A DNA stretch of 64,000 nucleotides from Bradyrhizobium diazoefficiens (GTDB taxonomy: Bacteria; Pseudomonadota; Alphaproteobacteria; Rhizobiales; Xanthobacteraceae): assembly GCF_016599855.1 (NCBI RefSeq), contig NZ_CP067041.1, positions 6,324,001-6,388,000 of the forward strand, written 5' to 3'. Made by a program: the position numbers and the translations under genes. Below the pieces are notes generated by a model. That model was not told the DNA's origin. It did no database searches and worked only from the letters and a program-made list of their open reading frames with translations. How positions within the stretch are numbered: position 1 is the first letter of the stretch; each line of letters opens with the position of its first letter. This document shows positions 1 through 7,653 of the stretch, one piece after another.

Positions 1-233
1 ACGACGACCACAAACCGTTGGCGCCGCAGCTCGGCGACGATAGCCTGCTCATAGCCGCCGCTTGCCTCGATTCCGACCCGCCTGACCTTGTGGCGCCGCA
101 GCCACTCCAGCAGCACTGCATAGCCTTCCGGTTTATTATCGACCTGGATCCGCTCCAGACTACCGTCGAGCGCCACATCGAGCTTACGTTTGCCGGTATC
201 GATCCCGGCACAGATCGTGATACGCTTGGCCAT
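1..233 (-). mobile_element. IS110-family transposase, N-terminal part (cut by window edge)
   Basis: The minus strand reads an ATG at 233 followed by 77 codons that run off the window start. The protein begins MAKRITICAGIDTGKRKLDV and later has GIEASGGYE, the typical opening of the DEDD (RuvC-like) catalytic domain of IS110-family transposases: the first acidic residue sits in the GIDTGK segment and the next in the IEASGG segment. A purine-rich ribosome-binding stretch (AGGGAGGG, then GAGGAAG) lies just upstream. These enzymes act with an element-encoded non-coding RNA in the characterised members. Only the first quarter of the protein is visible, so it cannot be said whether the gene is intact, nor whether it belongs to the IS110 or the IS1111 group. 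Confidence 0.85.
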
Positions 234-440
234 CTTCCTCGACCCTCCCTTGTCTGTGCGAACCTGAAGTTCGTTCAACCATCCGGGTCCCGATGAAGTG
301 CCGACCGCGATCTTGCTACGAAACGCAGCCCTCAAGGCTTCGGTGGGCATCGATCCGATCGATCGGCGGCCCAGCCCGGGCGGCCACCCGGGCTGGGCCA
401 TTCCTCACGGAACGAGCCCATTCTAATCCAGCCCGCTAAG
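234..440 (-). other. Non-coding end of the IS110 element, possible bridge-RNA region
   Basis: About 200 bases upstream of the transposase start carry no convincing gene. They contain a perfect 13-bp inverted repeat (368-380 and 387-399) around a 6-nt loop, and a smaller CGAAC/GTTCG hairpin close to the transposase start. In IS110-group elements the non-coding end upstream of the transposase encodes the bridge RNA, while IS1111-group elements carry it downstream. The element's outer boundary is not visible because these elements usually lack terminal inverted repeats. The bridge-RNA assignment is inference from position and structure. Confidence 0.4.
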
Positions 441-444
441 ACAA

Positions 445-565
445 GGGTGGGCAAAGGCGCACTTGCGCCGTGCCCACCATCGATACAGCACTATAATAGA
501 AATGGTCGGCACGCTTCCGCCTTCGCTCTTCGAGCTACGGCGGACAAGTCGCTTTGCCCACCCTA
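445..565 (-). repeat. Palindromic intergenic repeat, family A, copy 1
   Basis: About 120 bases bounded by inverted ends of the form TAGGGTGGGCAAAG and its complement. Read on the minus strand it contains an internal GAAGCGTGCCCACCAT followed by a GGTGGGCACGGCGC segment. The same arrangement recurs at 19870-19989 and 46058-46147, the last in a shorter form. It lies between the IS110 end and the 3' end of glmM. Confidence 0.75.
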
Positions 566-603
566 CCGTATCGAGGAGGCCGCCTTGAAGGATACCAAGA
601 AAC

Positions 604-1947
604 TCAAGCGGCAGCGTGTCCCAGCGCGGAGACGATGGTGTCGACGATGTCCTCGACCAGGATGCGGTCTTCACCCTCGCCCATGACGCGGATCACGGGC
701 TCGGTGCCGGAGGAGCGGATCAGCAGACGGCCGTGGCCGTTGAGCCGCTTCTCGCCGTCGGAGATCGCCAGCTTCACGTCGGAATCGTCGAGCGGCTTGC
801 CGCCCTTGTGACGGACGTTCTTCAGGATCTGCGGCAGCGGATCGAAGCGGTGGCAGACTTCCGAGACCGGCCTGCGCAGCTTCTGCACCACCGCCAGCAC
901 CTGCAAGGCGGCGACGAAGCCGTCGCCGGTGGTGGCATAGTCGGACAGGATGATGTGGCCGGACTGCTCGCCGCCAAGATTGTAGCCGCCGTTCAGCATC
1001 TGCTCGAGCACATAGCGGTCGCCGACCGGCGTGCGGATGAGATCGAGCCCCTGCCCTTTCAGGAAGCGCTCGAGCCCGAGATTGGACATCACAGTCGCGA
1101 CGATGCCCGGACGCGACAGCCGTCCGTCTTCCTTCCAGCTCTGCGCGATCACCGCCAGCAGCTGGTCGCCGTCAACCAGATGGCCGCGCTCGTCGACCAG
1201 GATGACGCGGTCGGCATCACCGTCGAGCGCGATACCGATATCGGCGCGCATCTCGCGCACCTTCTTCGCCAAAGCTTCAGGCGAGGTCGAGCCGCATTCC
1301 TTGTTGATGTTGAAGCCGTCGGGCTCGACGCCGATCGGCACCACGTCAGCGCCCAGTTCCCACAGCGCTTCCGGCACCACCTTGTAGGCCGCACCATTGG
1401 CGCAATCGACCACGACGCGCAGACCGTCGAGCGAGAGATCGCGCGGCAGCGTGCGCTTGGCGAATTCGATGTAGCGGTCATGCACGCCGTCGATGCGGCG
1501 GGCACGGCCCAAGCTCGCACTTTGTGCGAGCTTCTTCTCGATGGGCTCGTCGAGCAGTTGCTCGATCTGCTTCTCGACGTCATCGGAGAGCTTGAAGCCC
1601 TGCGGGCCGAACAGCTTGATGCCGTTGTCCTCGAACAGATTGTGCGAGGCCGAGATCATGACGCCGAGATCGGCGCGCATCGACTTGGTGAGCATCGCGA
1701 CTGCCGGCGTCGGCATCGGGCCGACCAGCAGCACGTCCATGCCGACCGAGGTGAAGCCCGCGACCATCGCATATTCGATCATGTAGCCGGACAGGCGGGT
1801 GTCCTTGCCGATCACGACCCGGTGGCGGTGGTCACCGCGCTGAAACGCAAGGCCGGCGGCCTGGCCAACCTTGAGCGCGAGCTCCGGCGTGATCAGTCCG
1901 TTGGCGCGGCCCCTGATCCCGTCCGTCCCGAAATATTTGCGGCTCAT
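604..1947 (-). CDS. glmM: Phosphoglucosamine mutase
   Basis: GlmM interconverts glucosamine-6-phosphate and glucosamine-1-phosphate in the cytoplasm, a step toward UDP-GlcNAc for peptidoglycan and lipopolysaccharide. The 447-residue protein has the family opening [13 protein letters not shown], the phosphoserine loop GVMISASHN with the catalytic serine near residue 101, the metal-binding LDGDADR loop, the sugar-binding GGEQSGH loop and the C-terminal phosphate-binding RSSGTEP. The frame stays open 14 codons upstream, but the ATG at 1947 matches the conserved family start. Length is normal. It is transcribed alone, with repeat A downstream. Confidence 0.97.
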   Translation of the reverse strand: MSRKYFGTDGIRGRANGLITPELALKVGQAAGLAFQRGDHRHRVVIGKDTRLSGYMIEYAMVAGFTSVGMDVLLVGPMPTPAVAMLTKSMRADLGVMISASHNLFEDNGIKLFGPQGFKLSDDVEKQIEQLLDEPIEKKLAQSASLGRARRIDGVHDRYIEFAKRTLPRDLSLDGLRVVVDCANGAAYKVVPEALWELGADVVPIGVEPDGFNINKECGSTSPEALAKKVREMRADIGIALDGDADRVILVDERGHLVDGDQLLAVIAQSWKEDGRLSRPGIVATVMSNLGLERFLKGQGLDLIRTPVGDRYVLEQMLNGGYNLGGEQSGHIILSDYATTGDGFVAALQVLAVVQKLRRPVSEVCHRFDPLPQILKNVRHKGGKPLDDSDVKLAISDGEKRLNGHGRLLIRSSGTEPVIRVMGEGEDRILVEDIVDTIVSALGHAAA

Positions 1948-2063
1948 ATCGTCCCCCACGCAACAACCAGGGATCCCCACGACAACCACGGGCTACGCGC
2001 CTCGCATCCCTGATTTGCTAAGGTGTTATAGAGCCATCGCGGCCAATTTGGCTTCAAAAAATG

Positions 2064-2073
2064 TGATTAATCA
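2064..2073. promoter_or_regulatory. Palindrome TGATTAATCA upstream of glmM
   Basis: A perfect 10-bp palindrome sits in an AT-rich stretch about 117 bases upstream of the glmM start and downstream of the convergent end of the small gene at 2163. It resembles a regulator half-site pair, but no particular factor can be named. It may be a promoter element or chance in AT-rich DNA. Confidence 0.25.
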
Positions 2074-2162
2074 TTACGGATATTGGGTCGTCCCCGCCCT
2101 CGGTAACTTATTGTTAACATTATATTTCCTGCTGGAGCTCAGGAACGGGAGGGAACCGTCTC

Positions 2163-2372
<210 letters not shown>

Positions 2373-2433
2373 CTAGATGACCCCTCAATCTTCCGATGCA
2401 AGACTTCTGATACAGACGGGGCGGGGAACGTTC

Positions 2434-3570
2434 ATGAAGCACATCACCTGTATCGACGATCTTCGCGCGCTGCATAAGCGCCGCGTGCCGAAGGCGTTCT
2501 TCGATTATTGCGACCGCGGCTCCTATGCCGAGGAAACGCTGCGCGCCAATCGCGAGGACATGCAGGCGATCAAGTTCCGCCAGCGCATCCTCGTCGACGT
2601 CTCCAAGCGCGACACCTCGATCACCATCCTCGGCGAACCATCGACCATGCCGCTGATCCTGGCACCGGTCGGCCTGCTCGGCATGCAGCACGGCGACGGT
2701 GAGATTCACGCCTGCCGCGCGGCGCAGGCCGCCGGCATCCCCTTCACGCAATCGACGATGTCGATCTGCTCGATCGAGGATATCGCGGCCAATGTCGAGA
2801 AGCCGTTCTGGTTCCAGCTCTACGTGATGAAGGACCGCGGCTTCATCAAGGACCTGGTCCAGCGCGCGGTCGCGGCGAAGTGCAGCGCGCTCGTACTCAC
2901 CGTCGATCTCCAGGTGATCGGCCAGCGCCATGCCGACATCAAGAACGGCATGACCATCCCGCCCGAATGGACGCTGTCGAAATTCATCGACTTCGCGACC
3001 AAGCCGGCCTGGGTCTCCGGCGTGCTGCAGGGCAAGCGCCGCACCTTCGGCAATATCGCAGGTCACGTGAAGAACACCGAGGATCTCAACCGCCTCGCCG
3101 AATGGACCGCATCGCAGTTCGACACCTCGCTGAACTGGAAGGACGTCGACTGGATCCGCAGCATCTGGCCGGGCAAGCTCGTCATCAAGGGCATCCTCGA
3201 CGTCGAGGACGCCGAGGAAGCCGCCAAGACCGGCGCGCAGGCCCTCGTCGTCTCCAACCATGGCGGCCGTCAGCTCGACGGCGCGCCGTCCTCGATCGAG
3301 GTGCTGCCCGAGATCGTCGATGCGGTCGGCGAGAAGATGGAGATCATGTTCGACGGCGGCATCCGCTCCGGCCAGGACGTGATGCGCGCGCTCGCGCTCG
3401 GTGCCAAGTCCTGCATGATCGGCCGCGCATACGCCTACGGGCTCGGCGCGGGCGGCCAGGCCGGCGTCGCAAAGGCGATCGACATCATCCAGAAAGAGCT
3501 GCTCACGACCATGGGCCTGTGCGGCGTCAACCGGATCGACGAGATCGACGATCATGTTATCGCGGTGTGA
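2434..3570 (+). CDS. lldD: FMN-dependent alpha-hydroxy-acid dehydrogenase (L-lactate dehydrogenase type)
   Basis: This TIM-barrel flavoenzyme would oxidise L-lactate or a related 2-hydroxy acid to the 2-oxo acid, passing electrons to the quinone pool or to oxygen. The 378 residues carry the family active-site signature SNHGGRQ at 274-280, whose histidine is the catalytic base, plus the FMN-phosphate-binding DGGIRSG and IGRAYAYGL segments. The LAPVGLLGMQHGDGE loop is also typical. The ATG at 2434 matches the family start MKHITCIDDL; an open stretch upstream is not conserved-looking. Substrate cannot be fixed from sequence: lactate, glycolate or mandelate are all handled by this family. Confidence 0.9.
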   Translation: MKHITCIDDLRALHKRRVPKAFFDYCDRGSYAEETLRANREDMQAIKFRQRILVDVSKRDTSITILGEPSTMPLILAPVGLLGMQHGDGEIHACRAAQAAGIPFTQSTMSICSIEDIAANVEKPFWFQLYVMKDRGFIKDLVQRAVAAKCSALVLTVDLQVIGQRHADIKNGMTIPPEWTLSKFIDFATKPAWVSGVLQGKRRTFGNIAGHVKNTEDLNRLAEWTASQFDTSLNWKDVDWIRSIWPGKLVIKGILDVEDAEEAAKTGAQALVVSNHGGRQLDGAPSSIEVLPEIVDAVGEKMEIMFDGGIRSGQDVMRALALGAKSCMIGRAYAYGLGAGGQAGVAKAIDIIQKELLTTMGLCGVNRIDEIDDHVIAV

Positions 3571-3606
3571 GACTCCTGACGGGATGCAGCAGCAATAGCG
3601 GCCATC

Positions 3607-3652
3607 GTCCCGGACAAGCGCGCCTCAAGCGCGCGCAGATCCGGGACGACAG
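3607..3652. repeat. Palindromic repeat, family C (half copy)
   Basis: Short inverted repeat of the form GTCCCGGACAAGCGCGCC followed by GGCGCGC-like and GATCCGGGAC segments, just after the lldD stop. A near-identical unit occurs at 45058-45105. Confidence 0.65.
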
Positions 3653-3694
3653 TGGAGTTTGTGGCGGCAATTGCGCGCTTTTAGCCACGCTCCT

Positions 3695-4321
3695 TCACAT
3701 CGGCGGTGTCAGCCCGTCACGGCCGACGCTGACGCGGTTGGTCTCGAACGAGCCATCGGGCAATTGCTTCATGAAAGCGACCACCTTCGCTCCGGCTTTC
3801 AGCTCGGACTTGTCGGCGGGCACGAACGTCACGACCGGCGTCATATCGGAGACGAACACCTTCTTCTCGCCGTCCTTGTACTTCACCAGCAGCGTATGGC
3901 CGTCATTGCCGACCACGCTCTCCGACACCGTGGCATTGGTCATGCTGGAATTCGGCTTGAGATCATAGGAGCGCGAGCCTTCGCCGGTGCCGCGCATGCT
4001 CTCCGGAAACACGTGCACCTCGACGGCGTTCTGGGCGCCACCAGGTCCCGGCACGGTGGTGGCGCCGACGAAGGAACCGACCTTGATATCGGTGAGCGAA
4101 ATCTTGGTGACGCCGGCCACGCGAACGTCGGGTGCGATGTGAAGCTTGACCTCCCCGCCGCTGCGCGACTTGACCTGCATCGTGTCACCATCGACGCTCT
4201 CGATCGTGCCGCGCACGCGAGTCGGCACCGGCGCCTTTTGCGCAACGGCAGCAAAGGTAGAAGCAGCCACCATCGCAACAGCGATGAGCGGACGCGTGAA
4301 ATTGGCACGTTGGATCGTCAT
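3695..4321 (-). CDS. Secreted hypothetical protein (DUF5666-like)
   Basis: The 208-residue protein has a signal peptide (basic MTIQRANFTR, hydrophobic stretch, AAVAQ near residue 28) and then short beta-rich units such as VRGTIESVDGDTMQVKSR and DGHTLLVKYKDGEKKVFV. These look like the small OB-like beta domains that occur in tandem in DUF5666-type periplasmic proteins. Relatives are sometimes labelled metal ABC transporter permease, but the sequence has no membrane segments beyond the signal peptide, so that label is not supported. It is followed on the same strand by nothing close; aroE lies upstream. Confidence 0.75.
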   Translation of the reverse strand: MTIQRANFTRPLIAVAMVAASTFAAVAQKAPVPTRVRGTIESVDGDTMQVKSRSGGEVKLHIAPDVRVAGVTKISLTDIKVGSFVGATTVPGPGGAQNAVEVHVFPESMRGTGEGSRSYDLKPNSSMTNATVSESVVGNDGHTLLVKYKDGEKKVFVSDMTPVVTFVPADKSELKAGAKVVAFMKQLPDGSFETNRVSVGRDGLTPPM

Positions 4322-4377
4322 GATGGTCTCCGATTATCCCCACGGGGATAGAACGCCGGAGACGGCTGCCTATTCTC

Positions 4378-5217
4378 TCAAGTCTTTGTGAGATCGGCCT
4401 CGACCAGCGCGCGCAGCTCGGCGGTCACTTGCGGCCTGTGGCCGAACCACAGCTCGAAGCCGCGCACGGCCTGGTGCAGGAGCATGCCGAGTCCGTCGGC
4501 GGTCTTCAGCCCGCAGGCCCTGGCGGCCGCGAGCAGCGCCGTCACGAGCGGGACATAGACGAGATCGGCGACGACCGCCGTTTGCGGCAGGCGCGCCACA
4601 TCGACCTCGAGCGCGGGCTGGCCGTGCATGCCGAGCGAGGTCGTGTTCACGAGAAGTTTTGCCCGCGGCAGCACATCGTTGATCCCGTCCCAGGCTAGCG
4701 GCCGCACATTCGGCCCGAACTGCGCGGCCAGCGCCTCGGCCCGCGCGACGGTGCGATTGGCGAGATGGATGCGCTTGACCCCGCGTTCCAGCAGGCCGAA
4801 CACAACCGCGCGCGAGGAGCCGCCAGCGCCCAGCACCAGCGCCTCGTCGGCGCTGTCCCAGCCGGGCGCGCTGGCGTCGAGATTGCCGAGAAAACCCTCG
4901 ACATCGGTATTGGTCGAACGCAGCTCGCCATCGGCAAACCACAGCGTGTTGGCGGCGCCCACGGCCTTGGCACGCGCATCGGGCGTGGAGAGCGCCAGCA
5001 CGCCTTCCTTGTGCGGGATGGTGACATTGGCGCCGACAAAACCGCGCAGCGACAGCCGCAGCACGAAATCTCTGAGATCGTCGGGCGGAACGGCCTCGAT
5101 GACATAGCCACCTTCGATGCCGAGCGTGCGCAGCCAATAATGATGGATCAGCGGCGAACGCGAATGCGCGGCCGGCCATCCGATCAAACAGGCTGCGGGA
5201 GTCTTGGTTACCGTCAT
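4378..5217 (-). CDS. aroE: Shikimate dehydrogenase
   Basis: AroE reduces 3-dehydroshikimate to shikimate with NADPH in the common aromatic pathway. The 279-residue protein shows the substrate-binding SRSPLIH segment near residue 19, the catalytic lysine in NVTIPHKE, the NADP-binding GAGGSSRAV loop of the Rossmann domain and the conserved NTTSLGM and DGLGMLLHQA segments. Length is normal. A second long frame on the same strand overlaps it completely but has no family resemblance. Its stop is about 56 bases from the start of the downstream secreted protein gene. Confidence 0.96.
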   Translation of the reverse strand: MTVTKTPAACLIGWPAAHSRSPLIHHYWLRTLGIEGGYVIEAVPPDDLRDFVLRLSLRGFVGANVTIPHKEGVLALSTPDARAKAVGAANTLWFADGELRSTNTDVEGFLGNLDASAPGWDSADEALVLGAGGSSRAVVFGLLERGVKRIHLANRTVARAEALAAQFGPNVRPLAWDGINDVLPRAKLLVNTTSLGMHGQPALEVDVARLPQTAVVADLVYVPLVTALLAAARACGLKTADGLGMLLHQAVRGFELWFGHRPQVTAELRALVEADLTKT

Positions 5218-5283
5218 CCTTCCCTCAAATCGTGTCGAGGGCGATCCATTTCGCGTCCCGCCGACCCTGTCAAGCAGGCGGCG

Positions 5284-7018
5284 CTACACCGCGGCTTCGG
5301 TCGGGCCGGGAGCCGCCTTGATGTCGGCGACCGCGCGCTCGATGGTCTGGCCATAGCGCGCGCGTTGCGGGCCCACACCGTGGGTCAGCAGTGCGCGGCG
5401 CACCGCAGGCGAGGCGCCGGTGATGAACAGCCGGACGCCCTGACGCTGGGCCTTGGCAGCGACGCGCCCCAGCACGTTCGCCGCAGTCGAATCCAGGAAT
5501 GGCACGGCCGCGAAATCGATCACGAGCGCCTTGCGCCTTTCGGCGATGCCGTCGAGCACGTTGCCGATGGCGGATGCCGCACCGAAGAAGAACGCGCCGG
5601 TGATGCGATAGACCAGCACGTCGCGATCGAGCGCGAGGCCGGGGTCGTAAGGCACGCGCTCGCCATTGCCGTCGTCGGGGCGATCGGCCGCGACCAGCGG
5701 CGAGCGCTCCTCGATGCCGGTCATCTCCGCCATGCGATGGATGAACAGCACCGCGCCGAGCGAGAAGCCGACCAGAATGCCTTCGGTCAGATCGCGGAAG
5801 ACGGTGAGCAGGAAAGTTGCGAGCAGCACGATTGCATCGCCCCAGGACGAGCGCAGCAGCGTTGCGAATTCGCGCTTCTCCGCCATGGTCCAGGCGACCA
5901 CCACGAGCACGGCGGCGAGCGCAGCGAGCGGGATGTAGCTTGCGAGCGGTGCTGCGACCAGCATGAACAGCAGCAGGAAGACCGAATGCAGCATGCCCGC
6001 GAGCGGCCCCCGGGCGCCGGCGCGTCGCGGTGCGCGCGATCAGACCGGTGACGCAGATGCCGCCGAACAGCGCCGAACCGATATTGGCGACGCCTTGCGC
6101 GACGAGCTCGCAATTGGAGCGGTGACGGCGCCCGGTCATGCCGTCGGCGACCACTGCGGACAGCAGCGATTCGATGGCGGCGAGCAGGACGAACGAAATC
6201 GCATCCGGCAGCACCGCCTTCGCCTTCTCGAACGAAAACGCCGGCAGCGCCGGCGACGGCAATGCGCGCGGGATGCCGCCGAAGCGGCTGCCGATGGTCT
6301 CAATCGGCAGCGACAGCACAGCGGTTGCGATCGCCGCGAGCACCACCGCGATCAGGATTCCGGGCCAAGACGGCCGCCAGATCCGTAAAGCTGCGATGAT
6401 GGCGATGCTGACGAGCGCGACGCCAAGCGCGGACGGATTGATGGTGTTCAGGCCACCCGCGAGCGCGACGAGCTTCGGCACCAACGCGCTCGGCTCTTTC
6501 CCCGCCAGCGTGATGCCTGAGAGATCGCGCAGCTGGCTCGCAAAGATGATCACGGCAATGCCAGCGGTGAAGCCGACCGTGACGGGATAGGGAATGAACT
6601 TGATGTAGGTGCCGATCCGCAGGAGGCCCGCGGCGATCAGGACCATGCCCGCCATCATGGTGGCGAGGATCACGCCGTCGACGCCGTGCCGCTCCGCGGT
6701 CACAGCGACAAGCACGATGAAGGCGCCCGCGGGCCCGCCGATCTGGAACCGGCTGCCACCGAGCAACGACACGATGAAGCCGCCGACAACGGCCGTATAG
6801 AGCCCGCGGTCCGGCGTCACGCCCGAGGCGATCGCGATCGCCATCGACAGCGGCAGCGCGACGATCGCAACGGTGAGGCCCGCGAAGACGTCGGCGCGGA
6901 GATCCGACAAGCCATAACCCTCGCGCCACACGGTAACGAGCTTTGGCAGATAGAGTTCGGTAAAGGTCGGCTGACGAAACTGGTGCAGCTTGCCCGCGTG
7001 TTCGCCCGTGATGCTCAT
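5284..7018 (-). pseudogene. SulP-family inorganic anion transporter with STAS domain, frameshifted
   Basis: SulP proteins are inner-membrane carriers for sulfate, bicarbonate or similar anions with a cytoplasmic STAS domain. The first frame (7018 down to about 6025) encodes the membrane domain from MSITGEHAGK through GGICVTGLIARTA. The family then continues TN[VI]R-x-GAR-x-P, but here the matching residues RAGARGPLAGMLHS appear only in another frame, which runs to the stop at 5284 and contains the last membrane helices and the STAS domain (LVIDFAAVPFLDSTAANVL). Between the two only one base remains where nine are expected, so about 8 nt are missing near 6025. The first frame stays open to 5270 but encodes arginine-rich nonsense, so automatic annotation may show a 585-residue chimera. 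Either a real lesion or an assembly error. Confidence 0.85.
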
Positions 7019-7109
7019 GCCCCACAATGCTCCAATGCATCGTGCGGCCGTGTGCTCCGGCGCGACGATGCGCTAGTCCATTTCGCCCTCGAGCACGATC
7101 ATCCGCAGA

Positions 7110-7382
7110 TCATGCTCCCACCTTGCGCGGCGGCCCCGGCTCCCTCAGGCGAACGCCCCGTCCGCCGCTGTCGCTGCGGGCCTGTTCGCCGATCAACTCG
7201 ACGCCGGCCCGGTCGAACGCCTCGACCACCTTGATCAAGGTCTCGACCACGCCGCGCACATTGCCGGTAGAAGCCTCCATTCGCTGGATGGTCGGCAACG
7301 ACACGCCGGCAAGCTCGGCCAGGGTTTTCTGGTCAATGCCGAGCAGCGCGCGGGCTGCCCGCATTTGGAACGACGTGATCAC
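7110..7382 (-). CDS. XRE-family helix-turn-helix regulator
   Basis: A 90-residue cytoplasmic DNA-binding protein. The helix-turn-helix is in the first half: QMRAARALLGIDQKTLAELA, then GVSLPTIQRMEAS, followed by a short effector-less tail (LIKVVEAFDRAGVELIGEQ). The start is the GTG at 7382, which gives the family-like MITSFQMRAAR and has GAGG a few bases upstream. The stop lies 91 bases before the SulP start on the same strand, an arrangement familiar from related bacteria, so it probably regulates the transporter and itself. Two palindromes upstream (7411-7420, 7431-7449) are candidate operators. Confidence 0.85.
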   Translation of the reverse strand: MITSFQMRAARALLGIDQKTLAELAGVSLPTIQRMEASTGNVRGVVETLIKVVEAFDRAGVELIGEQARSDSGGRGVRLREPGPPRKVGA

Positions 7383-7410
7383 CGTGGCCTCACGTATCAG
7401 GAGTTATATG

Positions 7411-7449
7411 TGATATATCAAATCTATACGATGATGTAAAATACATCAT
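7411..7449 (-). promoter_or_regulatory. Candidate operator pair upstream of the XRE-SulP operon
   Basis: Two perfect palindromes sit 28-67 bases upstream of the XRE start in a markedly AT-rich island: TGATATATCA at 7411-7420, and ATGATGTA-AAA-TACATCAT at 7431-7449 (8-bp arms, 3-nt spacer). Position and symmetry fit an autoregulatory operator overlapping the promoter. The link to this regulator is inference. Confidence 0.55.
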
Positions 7450-7488
7450 TCGAGTCCGAACGCGAGGCATTGTTAGTCCGTCTCCTCC

Positions 7489-7567
7489 GTCATTGCGAGC
7501 GCAGCGAAGCAATCCAGAATCCCTCCGCGGAAAGACTCTGGATTGCTTCGCTTCGCTCGCAACGACA
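7489..7567. repeat. Palindromic repeat, CATTGCGAGCGCAGCGAAGC type, copy 1
   Basis: An approximately 80-bp inverted repeat beginning CGTCATTGCGAGCGCAGCGA and ending with its near complement; both arms contain a GAAGCAATCCAGA-type segment. A diverged second copy is at 20701-20780. Confidence 0.75.
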
Positions 7568-7590
7568 AGTGGAGAAGCATCGCCTCACAT

Positions 7591-7620
7591 CTTCCTCTCC
7601 CGTGAGAACGGGAGAGGAAG
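7591..7620. repeat. Palindromic repeat, family B (CTCTCCC type)
   Basis: Perfect 11-bp stem CTTCCTCTCCC (7591-7601) with its complement at 7610-7620 around an 8-nt loop. It is one of several CTCTCCC/GGGAGAG palindromes in the window. Confidence 0.6.
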
Positions 7621-7653
7621 AGGGAGAGTGCGCGTGCCTGACCGCCTAACCGC

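Noticed and set aside
616..2013. 465-codon plus-strand frame opposite glmM
   Set aside because: It is the complement of a certain gene. The translation is rich in Asp, His, Gln and Arg with no domain pattern, as expected from codon bias of GC-rich genes.
4370..5179. 269-codon second minus-strand frame over aroE
   Set aside because: It is the +1 shadow of aroE, rich in Arg and Ala, without motifs.
5270..6022. C-terminal 250 codons of the 585-codon SulP frame as a real protein end
   Set aside because: This part is arginine-rich and lacks helices, while the true SulP C-terminus with STAS domain is in another frame over the same bases.
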